From NCBI GenBank assembly GCA_006384855.1, contig VCJN01001098.1, positions 1 to 64,000 of the forward strand: a DNA stretch of 64,000 bases, given 5' to 3'. The translations under genes were made by a program, and so were the position numbers. The stretch comes from Tetraselmis striata (lineage: Eukaryota; Chlorophyta; Chlorodendrophyceae; Chlorodendrales; Chlorodendraceae). Under the pieces are notes generated by a model. The model made no database searches. It was not told the origin of the DNA and saw only the letters and a list, made by a program, of their open reading frames with translations. The stretch's first letter is position 1. Each line of letters starts with the position of its first letter. Shown one piece after another: positions 25,262 to 36,200 of the stretch.

Positions 25262-25870
25262 ACCTCTGCCCTCGGCCGCCCTCTTGTAGTGCTGCCACCA
25301 CTCGGCAATTGTCCGCACCATGCTACCGGCGACTACAGCAGGCACCAAGGGGTCGCTTCAAGGACTCATCAGACGGTATAGGCGCATAACAAAGGTCCCA
25401 AAGGGGTCGAATGGTGTGCATAAGATGCTGTTGACGAATCTTATGGCACGCACACCATCGGCCAGCGTCACACCGCGATATGTCGCGCCACCGTCGGGAG
25501 GAGAGCCAAGCGAGGCTCCCCGCCCGACGAGCCCCAAGAACCGCCCTCGCCGGGCGAACAACATGAGGCTCACACCCCGAAGCCCTTATGGGATCGGATG
25601 CTGTCTCATGACCGGCGGCTTTTGCGCGTCTCTCCATACGATCGCGAGGCGCACTATGTTGTGCCGGCACACAAGAGTCACACATATCAACACAGCTGCA
25701 AAGACTTTGTCATTGTGGGTTTCAGATTCGTGAAGCAAGTTCTCTGGCAATGCGGACGGTATTACGCTCGGTTGGTGCGGCTCCGCTAGGGGTCGTGACG
25801 CATCTCCCGACCGGAGAGCATGCTTCCCGGACGCGGACTGGCCAGGTTGCACTGTGGCGGAGGTCAAGGG
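25262..25870 (+). other. ORF-like segment of the left palindrome arm
   Basis: A 137-codon open frame begins at 25,320 (MLPATTAGTKG) and its mirror image in the right arm begins in the same way at about 32,226 on the minus strand but then diverges in frame. Only about the first 70 residues agree (RRYRRITKVPKGSNGVHKM is shared). No domain is recognised, and frame conservation is weak, so this may be a relict of a coding segment or chance. Confidence 0.3.
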
Positions 25871-25969
25871 GGCAGGTACGGTAGTATTTTATCACCCACG
25901 GTCGTGCGTACAAGTAGTCGCTATATGCCGTTATTAAAATCATCAACCCCGGACAAAATGGCCCGACGG

Positions 25970-27055
25970 CACAGTGTTAGTCACGCTATATCGCGTCAAC
26001 GATAAATCGTTACAAATGCGGTAGCTTTTCATCACCCACAATCGTTATTACGAGTATGTCACCAACCCGGGCAGAAGTCACGCTATGTCGGGTCAACGTG
26101 ACATCGTTACAAGTCGTGAACGGCGGACATTATGCCAGGACCATAATAGTAATCATAACGATATATATCGTGTCAACGTTAAATCGTTGCAAGTGCGGTA
26201 GTAGTAATTAGTTTATCACCCATGGTCGTTCATCATACAAGTATGTCGCGTTGTTATCATCAACCCCGGACAATATGTCCGGACCGCACAGTATTAGTCA
26301 CGCTATATTGTGTCAACGATAAATCGTTACAAGTGCGGTATAGCTTTTTATTACCCACCATGATCGTTCATACGAGTATGTCACCAATCCGGACAATAGT
26401 CAGCACGCTATATCGGGTCAACGTGACATCGTTACAAGTCGTGAACGCCGGACATTATGTCCCGGGCGACAGTAACGATATGCCGTGTCAACGATAAATC
26501 GTTACATGTGATGTAGTGTTTTATCATCCACGGTCGTTCATACAAGTTAGTATATGTCGATGTTATCATCAACCCTGGACAGAAAGTCCCGACCGCAAAG
26601 CGTTAGTCACGCTATATCGTGTCAACGATAAATCGTTACAGATGATGTATCTTTTAGCACCCACGATCGTTCATACGAGTATGTCACCAGCCCGGGCAGT
26701 AGTCACGATACATCGGGTCAACGTGACATCGTTACAAGTCGTGAACGCCGGACATGTCCCGACAGTACTATGAACGATATATCGTGTCAACGATATTTCG
26801 TTACAAGGGCGGTAGTGTATTTTATCACTCGCGACCATTCATACGAGTATGGCCGTGTTATCGTGCTATCATCAACCCCGGACGACAGTGTTAGTAACGA
26901 TATAATGTATCAACGATCTGTCGTTACAAGTACATTAGTAAGTTACTTATCACCCACGTCATACAAGTATTCCATTATCAACGCCGGACATTGTGTCCCT
27001 AGCGCACAAGAGTGTAGGTAACGATGTATTATGTTAACGTTAAATCGACACAAGT
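25970..27055. repeat. Dyad-motif array, left arm
   Basis: About eleven irregular units of roughly 80-110 bp. Each carries the dyad CAACGATAAATCGTTACAAG or a variant, usually preceded by a second dyad such as CGATATATCGTG, and units alternate with a variant CAACGTGACATCGTTACAAG followed by GTGAACGCCGGACAT. ACGAGTATG and CCCGGAC-type words recur between them. No coding sense. Confidence 0.85.
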
Positions 27056-27064
27056 GTCATGTTG

Positions 27065-27150
27065 TATACAAGGTGATGGATGGAGGCATCGGCGGCGGCT
27101 GCGGAGGAGGCGGAGGTAGAGGAGGAGGCGGAGGAGGAGAAGCATGCCGA
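27065..27150 (+). repeat. GGAGGC/GGAGGA purine tract (left arm)
   Basis: A purine-rich trinucleotide tract whose inverted partner is the CCTCCT tract at about 30,385-30,540. The right-arm tract is longer, so the two have drifted by slippage. Confidence 0.85.
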
Positions 27151-28329
27151 CGGGAAAAGGGGGGTGTACTACGGATGTGAACAACAGAGACACATATGGG
27201 CATATTCGCATGCACCGTAGCAGTTGATACCATCATTATTGTAATTCAGTACCCACCTACTAGCTTTGCAAGGATCTGCGTGTCGTAGACTTGTGCGTTA
27301 GGTGATAGTTGGGGGGGGGGGGGGGGGGGGGCGAGACGGCATGCCTCGTGTCAGCGCGGAAGTAAGCAGAGTATCAAAGCTGTGTGCACCTATTTATACT
27401 TAATGTGCACATACTAGGTCAAATTGTAATCACGTTTTATCGTTGCAACGAATACTCGTGTAAGGCCGCTGGTGAAAGCCGGAATCTGAAGCGGGCGAGT
27501 CTAAAACGAGATGGATTTGACACGTGCATGAGTGCAATATAATGTAATGACGGCGGTGGGAAATCATCCAGAGCAGGGTTGAGGTAGCATGTAGAGTGAC
27601 ATTGTTGATATCAATCTGAAGATGCAAGACATGTAATTCTGCCCGCAGCTCGCTGTCCGCTCCCCGTTGCCCGCCGCCGGCTGCCCGCTGCCTTCTCGCT
27701 CACATGCTGCCGTACCTGCGCAAACACGACTAATCGTGTTCACGATTACTCGTGTTTATCTTGCTTTGCCCTAAAGCCAGCCTATTTTCACCCATGCGCA
27801 CGATGTGTTGGACTATCACTATTGTGCGCTTCGGGCATCCCGCTTTCAATCCGGGGCTGATGAAGTTGATGAAAACGCGCAAGTCTTGAAAACCCTAAAA
27901 GCCTACGGTGACAAGAAAACAACTATCTCACATGTAACGATTTACCCTTGACGCCACAACTCGTTACGAAGATTGTGTTGCGACGATATACCGTTGCGCC
28001 GATGATAGATGGTGTTTATTACGCCGGAAAAATACTGCAACGAATAATCGTGTGGCACGATACGTCGTCCATACAGGTCATGTAAGTTTTGCGCTCTGGC
28101 TCCGAAACCATGTAGTTATTGTGATGCGCCGCGGCGGGGTGTCGCGTGCATGCGGCGCAGAAGGGGGAGTTTGACGGACCGGATTGATGGGTGGTGGTGG
28201 TGGGGGGGATGGGGGGGTGTGTGATGAACCGACTCCATGGGAGTACGTTGGAGTGACATACTCAGGATGGGCGGCGTATCTCGGAAGATGTGCGATAGTA
28301 TACGCAATGCGCTATCGCGGTGATTACCA

Positions 28330-29160
28330 AATTTAGGGTGCCCACGCGAAATAGATGACATAAGCATTATTGTCTCCCAAAATGGCGAGGGAATCGCAAC
28401 ATTGTATGTGCATTGACGACACCTTGCAACCCCGACGCCATTCTGGTAGATAATGTGTGACGTCGGGTACGGTTGTCAATATATATGGTATTACACACCG
28501 TGTGACTATTATCACATGTGCCCGTGTGAAACCGGCGTCATGCATTACCTCCCAAAATGGCATAAGAATCGTAACACTGTATGTGCAATGACGACACCTT
28601 GCAACCCCGGGAATATTTTGGGAGATAATGTGTGAAGCCGGGTACGGCTGTCAATTTATGGTATTACACACCGTGTGATTATTACCACATGTGGCCACGT
28701 GAAACCGGCGTCATGCATAATCTCCCAAAATATCCCCGGGGTTGCAAGGTGTCGTCATTGCATATACAATGCTACGATTCGTCCGCCGTTTTGGGGGATA
28801 CTGCATGACGCCGGTTTCACATGGCCACTACATGTGGTATTAGTCACACGGTGTGTAATACCATAAATTGACAGCCGTACCTGGCTTCACACATTATCTC
28901 CCAAAATAACGCGGGGGTTGCAAGGTGTCGTCATTGCACATACAGTGTTACGATTCGTACGCCATTTTGGGAGGTAATGCATGACGCCGGTTTCACATGG
29001 GCACATGTGGTAATAATCACACAGTGTGTAATACCATAAAACGACAGTGAGCCGTACCCGGCGTCATACATTATCTATCAGAATGGCGTCGGGGTTGCAA
29101 GGTGTCGTCAATGCACATACAATGTTGCGATTCTTTCGCCATTTTGGGAGACAATAATGC
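28330..29160. repeat. Central inverted tandem array of the large palindrome
   Basis: Units of about 165-185 bp share GTTGCAAGGTGTCGTCATTG, ATGACGCCGGTTTCACATG and GTGTGTAATACCATAAATTG. Units left of about 28,760 run in one orientation and units to the right in the other, so the array itself is symmetric about the palindrome centre. Copies of the GTTGCAAGG word lie near 28,425, 28,605, 28,742, 28,916 and 29,094. Confidence 0.85.
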
Positions 29161-30384
29161 TTATGTCATATATTTCGCGTGGGCACCCTAAATTTGGTAA
29201 TCACTGCAATAGCGCATTGCGTATACTATCGCACATCTTCCGAGATACGCCGCCCATCCTGAGTATGTCACTCCAACGTACTCCCCTGAAGCCGGTTCAT
29301 CACCCCCCCCCCCCCCCACCCACCCATCAATCCAGTTCGTCAAACTCCGCCTTCTGCACCACACGCACGGACACCCCGCCGCGGCGCATCACGATAACTA
29401 CATGGTTTTGGAGCCAGAGCGCAAGACTTATATGACCTGTGTGAACGAGTGAACGACGTATCGTTGACACGATTATTCGTTGCAGTATTTTTCCGGCGTA
29501 ATAAACACCATCTATCATCGGCGCAACGGTATATCGTCGCAACACAATCTTAGGAACGATTTGTGGTGTCAACGTTAAATCGTCACATGCAGCATGTGAG
29601 ATAGTTGTTTTCTTGTCACCGTAGGCTTTAGGGTTTCCAAGACTTACGCGTTTTCATCAACCTCATCAGCCCCGGATTGAAAGCGGGATGCCCGAAGCGC
29701 ACAATAGTGATAGTCCAACACATCGTGCGCATGGGTGAAAATAGGCTGGCTTTAGGGCAAGCGAGCAAGATAAACACGAGTAATCGTGAACACGATTAGT
29801 CGTGTTTGCGCAGGTACGGCAGCATGTGAGCGAGAAGGCAGCGGGCAGCGGGCGGCGGGCAACGGGGAGCGGACAGCGAGCTGCGGGCAGAATTACATGT
29901 GTTGCATCTTCAGGTGGATATCAACAATGCCACTCTACATGCTACCTCAACACTGCTCTGGATGATTTCCCACCGCCGTTATTACATTGCACTCATGCAC
30001 GTGTCAAATCCATCTCGTTTTAGACTCGCCCGCTTCAGATTCCGGCTTTCACCAGCGGCCTTACACGAGTATTCGTTGCAACGATAAAACATGATTACAA
30101 TTTGACCCAGTATGTGCACATTAAGTATAAATAGGTGCACACAGCTTTGATACTCTGCTTACTTCCGCGCTGACACGAGGCATGCCGTCTCGCCCCCCCC
30201 CCCCCCCCCCCCCCCCGCCCTCCCAACTATCACCTAACGCACAAGTCTACGACACGCAGATCCTTGCAAAGCTAGTAGGTGGGTACTGAATTACAATAAT
30301 GATGGTATCAACTGCTACGGTGCATGCGAATATGCCCATATGTGTCTCTTTTGTTCACAGCCGTAGTACACCCCCCCCTCCCGT

Positions 30385-30540
30385 CGGCATGCTTCTCCTC
30401 CTCCTCCTCCTCCTCCTCCTCCTCTACCTCAGCCTCCTCCTCTACCTCCGCCTCCTCCGCAGCCGCCGCCGATGCCTCAGATGCCTCCTCCTCCGTCTCC
30501 TCCTCCTCCTCCTCCTCCGCTGCCGCCGATGCCTCCATCA
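30385..30540 (+). repeat. CCTCCT pyrimidine tract (right arm)
   Basis: Inverted partner of the purine tract at 27,065-27,150, expanded here. It opens serine-rich and leucine-rich frames that have no coding value. Confidence 0.85.
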
Positions 30541-30569
30541 CCCTATATACAACATGCCACTTGTATCGA

Positions 30570-31660
30570 TTTAACGTTGACATAATATATCGTTACCTAC
30601 ACTGTTGTGCGCTAGGGACACAATGTCCGGCGTTGATGATCGATGCAATATTTGTATGAACGTGGGTGATAATTAACTTACTACTGTACTTGTAACGACA
30701 GATCGTTGATACAATATATCGTTACTAACACTGTCCGGGGTTGATGATAGCACGATAACACGGCCATACTCGTATGAACGATCGCGGGTGATAACATACA
30801 CTACCGGCCTTGTAACGAAATATCGTTGACACGATATATCGTTCATAGTACTGTCGGGACATGTCCGGCGTTCACGACTTGTAACGATGTCACGTTGACC
30901 CGATGTATCGTGACTACTGCCCGGGCTGGTCACATACTCGTATGTACGATCGTGGGTGCTAAAAGATACATCATCTGTAACGATTTATCGTTGACACGAT
31001 ATAGCGTGACTAACGCTTTGCGGTCGGGACTTTCTGTCCAGGGTCGATGATAACATCGACATATACTAACTTGTATGAACGACCGTGGATGATAAAACAC
31101 TACATCACCTGTAACAATTTATCGTTGACACGGCATATCGTTACTGTCGCCCGGGACATAATGTCCGGCGTTCACGACTTGTAACGATGTCACGTTGACC
31201 CGATATAGCGTGCTGACTATTGTCCGGATGGGTGACATACTCGTATGAACGATCATGGTGGGTAATAAAAAGCTATACCGCACTTGTAACGATTTATCGT
31301 TGACACAATATAGCGTGACTAATACTGTGCGGTCCGGACATATTGTCCGGGGTTGATGATAACAACGCGACATACTTGTACGAACGACCGTGGGTGATAA
31401 ATAATTACCACTACCGCACCTGCAACGATTTAACGTTGACACGATATAACGTTTCTAATACTGTTGGGACATACTTTCCGGCGTTCACGACTTGTGACGA
31501 TGTCACGTTGACCCGATATAGCGTGACGTTTGTACGGGTTGGTGACATACTCGTAATAACGATTGGGTGATAAAAAGCTACCGAACTTGTAACGATTTAT
31601 CGTTGACGCGATATAGCGTGACTAACACTGTGCGGTCGGGACATATTGTCCGGGGTTCAT
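30570..31660. repeat. Dyad-motif array, right arm
   Basis: Mirror image of the left array: CTTGTAACGATTTATCGTTG followed by ACACGATATAGCGTG-type words, with the GTCACGTTGACC variant between. The order of variants follows that of the left arm, which shows the array existed before or at the inversion event. Confidence 0.85.
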
Positions 31661-32634
31661 GACATACTTGTACGAACGACCGTGGGTGATAAAATACTAC
31701 CGTACCCGTTCCCTTGACCTCCGCCACAGTGCAACCTGACCAGTCCGCGTCCGGGAAGCATGCTCTCCGGTTTGGAGATTCGTCACAACTCCTAGCGGAG
31801 CCGCACCAACCGAGCATTATACCGCCCGCATTGCGAGAGAACTTCACGAATCTGAAATATAACCCACAATGGCAAAGTCTTTGTAGCAAAGTGGGCCTCG
31901 CGGCCATCGGGAGAGACACGCAAAAGCCGATGGTCATGAGGCAGCATCCGATCCGATAAGGGCTTCGGGGTGTGAGCCTCATGCCGCTCGCTGGGCAAGG
32001 GCGGTTCTTGAAGCTCGTCGGGCGGGGGAGCCTCGCTTGGCTCTCCTCCCGACGGTGACGCGACATGTCGCCGGGTGACGCTCGCCAAGGGTGTGCGTGA
32101 TATAAGATTCGCCAACAACATCTTATGCACACCATTCGACCCCTTTGGGACCTTTGTTATCCGCCGATACCGTCTGATGCGTCCTTGATGCGACCCCTTG
32201 GTGCCTGCTGTAGTCGCCGGTAGCATCGTGCGGACTATTGCCGAGTGTGGCAGCACGAGAGGAGGGCGGCCGAGGGCAGAGGACGGCCGTTTAAAATAAT
32301 GGAATATCAGCGCGAGCGCGATCTTATTTTCTGCTCTGGATTTGAACTCCTACCTCTCGCCCGGCGACCGCGCAAAATGTCAATGTCGCTATTTTAAGGT
32401 ATTTTATTTAAAATATTTGAAACGATATATCGTTGCACCGCGATATCGTTGCACCGCGCGGCTGGGCGGGTAAGCCCTAGCTGTGCGGGTAGGACGCTAG
32501 GTTATACGCGCCCCGCGAGGGGCGCAAGGAGAGCGAGGACCAAGGTACATTGGCGCGCACCGCGCGGTTCAGTGTCCGGCTCAATAATAAATGCCTCTGT
32601 GGCAGTGAGAAGACACGTTTATTCATATTTCCAT

Positions 32635-33266
32635 AAATGCATGTTAATATGACAGTAAAGCTCGCCCTGTAGTAGGCTTTTCCCTTCCCCAGTACTTTCC
32701 GTGGATTCTCTGGACGCTCTCCCCGAGTCCCTGTAGCGATGATCTTCACGACTACAGCAATGCAGATTATAAAGCGTTGTATTACTGCGATATGCACGCA
32801 TTTTATTCGTTCAAATCCAAGCCTAAACGGGACTGTAATAACCCGATCCTCGCGTAACGCGCGCCGCCGCCTTCGGCACCGGAGAGAAACGACGCGATAT
32901 CGCAATATATCACGCGGCAGCACGGCGACGAACGATGCCGCCGAGCGACGGCAAATGCTGAGGCGGCGCGCAGCATGGACTCTTTCGGCGACGGCGGCGC
33001 TCGAAACCAACTACACGGTGGTGCGCACCGGTTCGGCGCGACACTGTGGGTCGACGGCGCGCGGTTGCAATAGTGCTGGGATATCCGGTGCGAGTGGGTG
33101 AAGCGACTTGACTGTCTGGTTCGCTGCTGCCAGCGATCAGCAGCAAGGGTGCCCGGCGGTGCTATCTGTGCCGGGGCACAGCGCTTTCCAGAGTGATGGG
33201 CAGCGATTTGTCTTGGCGCTGAACAACCATCAGGAACACACAGCCGCAGTGCGGCGCGTCCGCGCA
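32635..33266. other. Intergenic region upstream of the RNA polymerase gene
   Basis: Lies between the palindrome edge and the RPOT start codon. It is moderately GC-rich with no recognised ORF, and presumably contains the RPOT promoter. No clear TATA box was seen. Confidence 0.5.
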
Positions 33267-36200
33267 ATGCGGAGCTTATCGCAAATTGCCATGGCTCGCT
33301 TGTATGGGGTGTGCAGCTCGCTGCCCCCTCACCGCTGCGTCCTTGCTAGCTGCGGCTCCTACCGCTGTTTCGGCACCGCTGCCGCCGTGGCGGACGAGAA
33401 CACCGCGCACTTCCACCCCGCCGAGCGGGACGACCAGCCCGCATACAGCCACTTCTTCGACCGCGGGCACACCCCGCATTTCTCATCCGCTTTCGCGCAA
33501 GTGCAGGGGGCGCAAGAGAACCGCGCGCCGACACATCAAGCCGCGGCCAGCACCCCTGGCGAGACGCTGCACGACCAGTACCTAAAGGCATACCTCAGCT
33601 TGGACCCCAAAATGCGCGAGACGCACTTCCACGCGGACACGGAAGGCTTGAACCTTGCCACGCTCCAGGCAATGGAGGTGGTTGAAGAAGCAAGAAACTC
33701 GCCCCTCTCAGAGACGGTGTGTATGCCAACTTGGGCTGGCTTTACCGCGGCCTCCGCTGCCTGCCAGCAGTGTCCAGCTGCCAGCCCATAGCGCCCGCCC
33801 ACTCAGCCCCCGCCCTGCATGCGCCGCCGCAGGATCATCAAATCAAGGCGAAGTGGAACCAGCAGGTGCAGAATGAGATTCGATCCCTGCGGGACGCTGT
33901 GAGCAGACACGACGACGTTCAGAAAAAAGCCACGAAGCGCAAGGACATGACGACGCTCTCGCAGGGGAAGCGCCTTATGAATAAGTGGTTTCCAAAGCTC
34001 AAGAGCGAGATCGAGCGGGAGCAGATGCGGCTGGTGCGTGGGCTGCGTGCTGCTGGCGCCGCTCACACGGTTGCATGAGATCATCTCATAATCCGCACAG
34101 CGGACGGCATCCCTGCCTCAATCATGTAGAGTGCGCCCCAACTGCATGTTCGGAGTGTTCCACAACGCCGCCGCTGAACCCCCCCCCCCCCCCCCCCCCC
34201 CGCTTCTTCTCCTGCGTAAATCCCTGCCCCCGAAGGCTTTGAAGAAGATTCCGGCACGCCTGAAGCCGGACGGCGCCTATCACATCTACATCCAAAAGGT
34301 AGATGCAGAGAAACTGGCGGTCATCACCATGCACGGTGAGTCACCCCCGCACCGTCCCCCCACACCCACCACAGAGCCGGCAACGGCCGGGCGCAGCCTC
34401 CGTCGCGTGGGCCCAGGATGGCTGTGTCATGTCGTCAAAGTAGGCGCGTCCTCACTCGGTGGCCCTCTGCGGATGCAGCTCTGCTCACGGAGCTCGTGAC
34501 CAAGACGGGGCAGGTTCTTCTGGCCAAGGCGGCGCTGGCTGTGGGTCGGGTACGCGCCGCACAAAGATGTGATGGCACGGCGACTTGCGCGATCGCATCC
34601 GCGCCAACTCTCACGCAGCAGCTGACGTGCGCTGCGATCCCCCACTGGATAGACGGTGCAGATGCAGTACAACCTGGAGATGCTGCGCCAGAAAATAAAG
34701 GACGAGAATAAGGACTACCGCGCCCACAAGCGGGCCATTCACAAGGCGCAGGACCGGCTGCTGGGGATCCTGGAGGAAGCTGGCGTGGACACGCGCGTGT
34801 ACATCGACGCGTTTGAGGTGCGCGCCCACTCTGCGCGGTGCCAGCGGCCAGGCAGGAAGGGCTTGAGGCCGCCTGCTACCCGTGCCGGCGCGGGTGTCAT
34901 GCGTGGCCCGTCCGTGCGCTGAGCGCGCGCGCCCGACACCTGGCGCCTTCTGGCACCTCTTCCCCACCCAGGCAATCGAGGGTCCGGGGGCACCCGGCAG
35001 GAACGTGTGGGAAAGCAGCCAGGTGAATCCACGGACGATCAACTCGGCGATGAGCCGGGAGTTTGGCGACGAGCAGGAGAGCTGGCCCGTGGTCGCCGTC
35101 GCCCGGGTGCGGCCCTCACCGCCCGCAGCCATGCGCCGCGTGGCCGCCTCAGCGAGGGAGCGTCCAGGCCGTTGACCGGGCGATGGCTGTGTGTCTGCAG
35201 ATGGGCACCATTCTGCTCAGTCATTTGCTGGAGACGGCCATGATCGAAGTTCCGCAGCTTCCGGAGCCCGGCCGGCTTGGGAAGCGCGGGGGTCGGGGCT
35301 CTAAGGTCGAAACAAAGCTGGAGCACGCATTCACGCACGATGTCTCGTGGCAGAACCCGGCGCGCGTGCCCGAGACGCGCAAGGGCGGGACCACGGGCGG
35401 CCCCGTGCGTCGGTATGGCGTCATCAGCGCCCACCCGGAGGTGCTGAAGGTCATGCTGGATGGGACCGGGGTGCGTATGCTGCCAAACCTGCGATCGGCG
35501 GAGCTGAGCATCCGGGAGCTGAGCTGAGTGCGTGTTGGACCGCCGGCGGCAAGATGTGCCTTGACCCTGCCCTAATGATGCTCCCTTTGTGTAGGTGAAA
35601 GACGTCACCATCTCGCGGTACTTTCCGATGGTGATCCCCCCGATGCCGTGGATCGCGTTTGACACCGGGGGTCACCTCACCCTCCGCTGCCTCGTCATGC
35701 GCACGCGCGGCGACCGGGCGCAGCTGAAGCTGCTCCAGGAGGTAGACAAAGAGATGGCCAACGGGAAGCCCGGCATGAAGCAGGTCCCTTGAACGCCCCC
35801 CCCCCCCCCACCCATCCCCTTCCTCTGGTTGATGTCTCCATCACTATTGTCTGTGGGCTGGTGGCTGATTCGCTCAACGTCCTTGCTTTGCCGCAGGTGT
35901 ACACCGCCTTGAATGCTCTCGGCTCAGTCGGCTGGCAGATCAACAAGGAGGTGCTGGCAGCTGTGAAAGCCGTATGGGAGGGCGGCGGAGGGCTGGCCGA
36001 CATCCCGAGTACCATCGACGTTCCACTGCCACCCCCGCTGAGTCACCGCTACCGGCTGTCCTACGATGGGGTGCAGCTGCTGGCCGCCTTTGGCCCGCCC
36101 TCGTATCACGAAGACCGCGCGTGGAGAAACCTGGTAATGATGCGTGGCAGCAGTGTGCTTGCCGCGGCCTCCGTTCAGCTCAGCAGTGCACGCAAGGCTC

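Larger units (their letters stand above)
24919..32634. repeat. Giant imperfect palindrome, arms about 3.85 kb
   Basis: The left arm (24,919 to about 28,760) is repeated inverted in the right arm (about 28,762-32,634). Paired landmarks: TGAATAAACGTGTCTTCTCA at 24,928 against its reverse complement ending 32,626; the GC-rich segment 24,960-25,090 against 32,450-32,580; an ORF-like segment; the dyad arrays; purine (GGA)n against (CCT)n; G-run 27,311 against C-run 30,193; and the 28,116-28,367 block against 29,157-29,435. The sum of paired coordinates stays near 57,530, so the symmetry is continuous. Arms differ by scattered substitutions and small indels, roughly 8-10% by eye. No transposase, reverse transcriptase or target duplication was found at the ends. 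Confidence 0.9.

Noticed and set aside
25970-27055. The regularly spaced repeats looked at first like a CRISPR array
   Set aside because: Units vary in length and sequence, spacers are related to each other, and the setting is a eukaryotic nuclear genome with introns.
30324-30659. A serine/alanine-rich 111-codon frame in the right palindrome arm
   Set aside because: Caused by the CCTCCT tract; the mirror copy in the left arm does not keep it.
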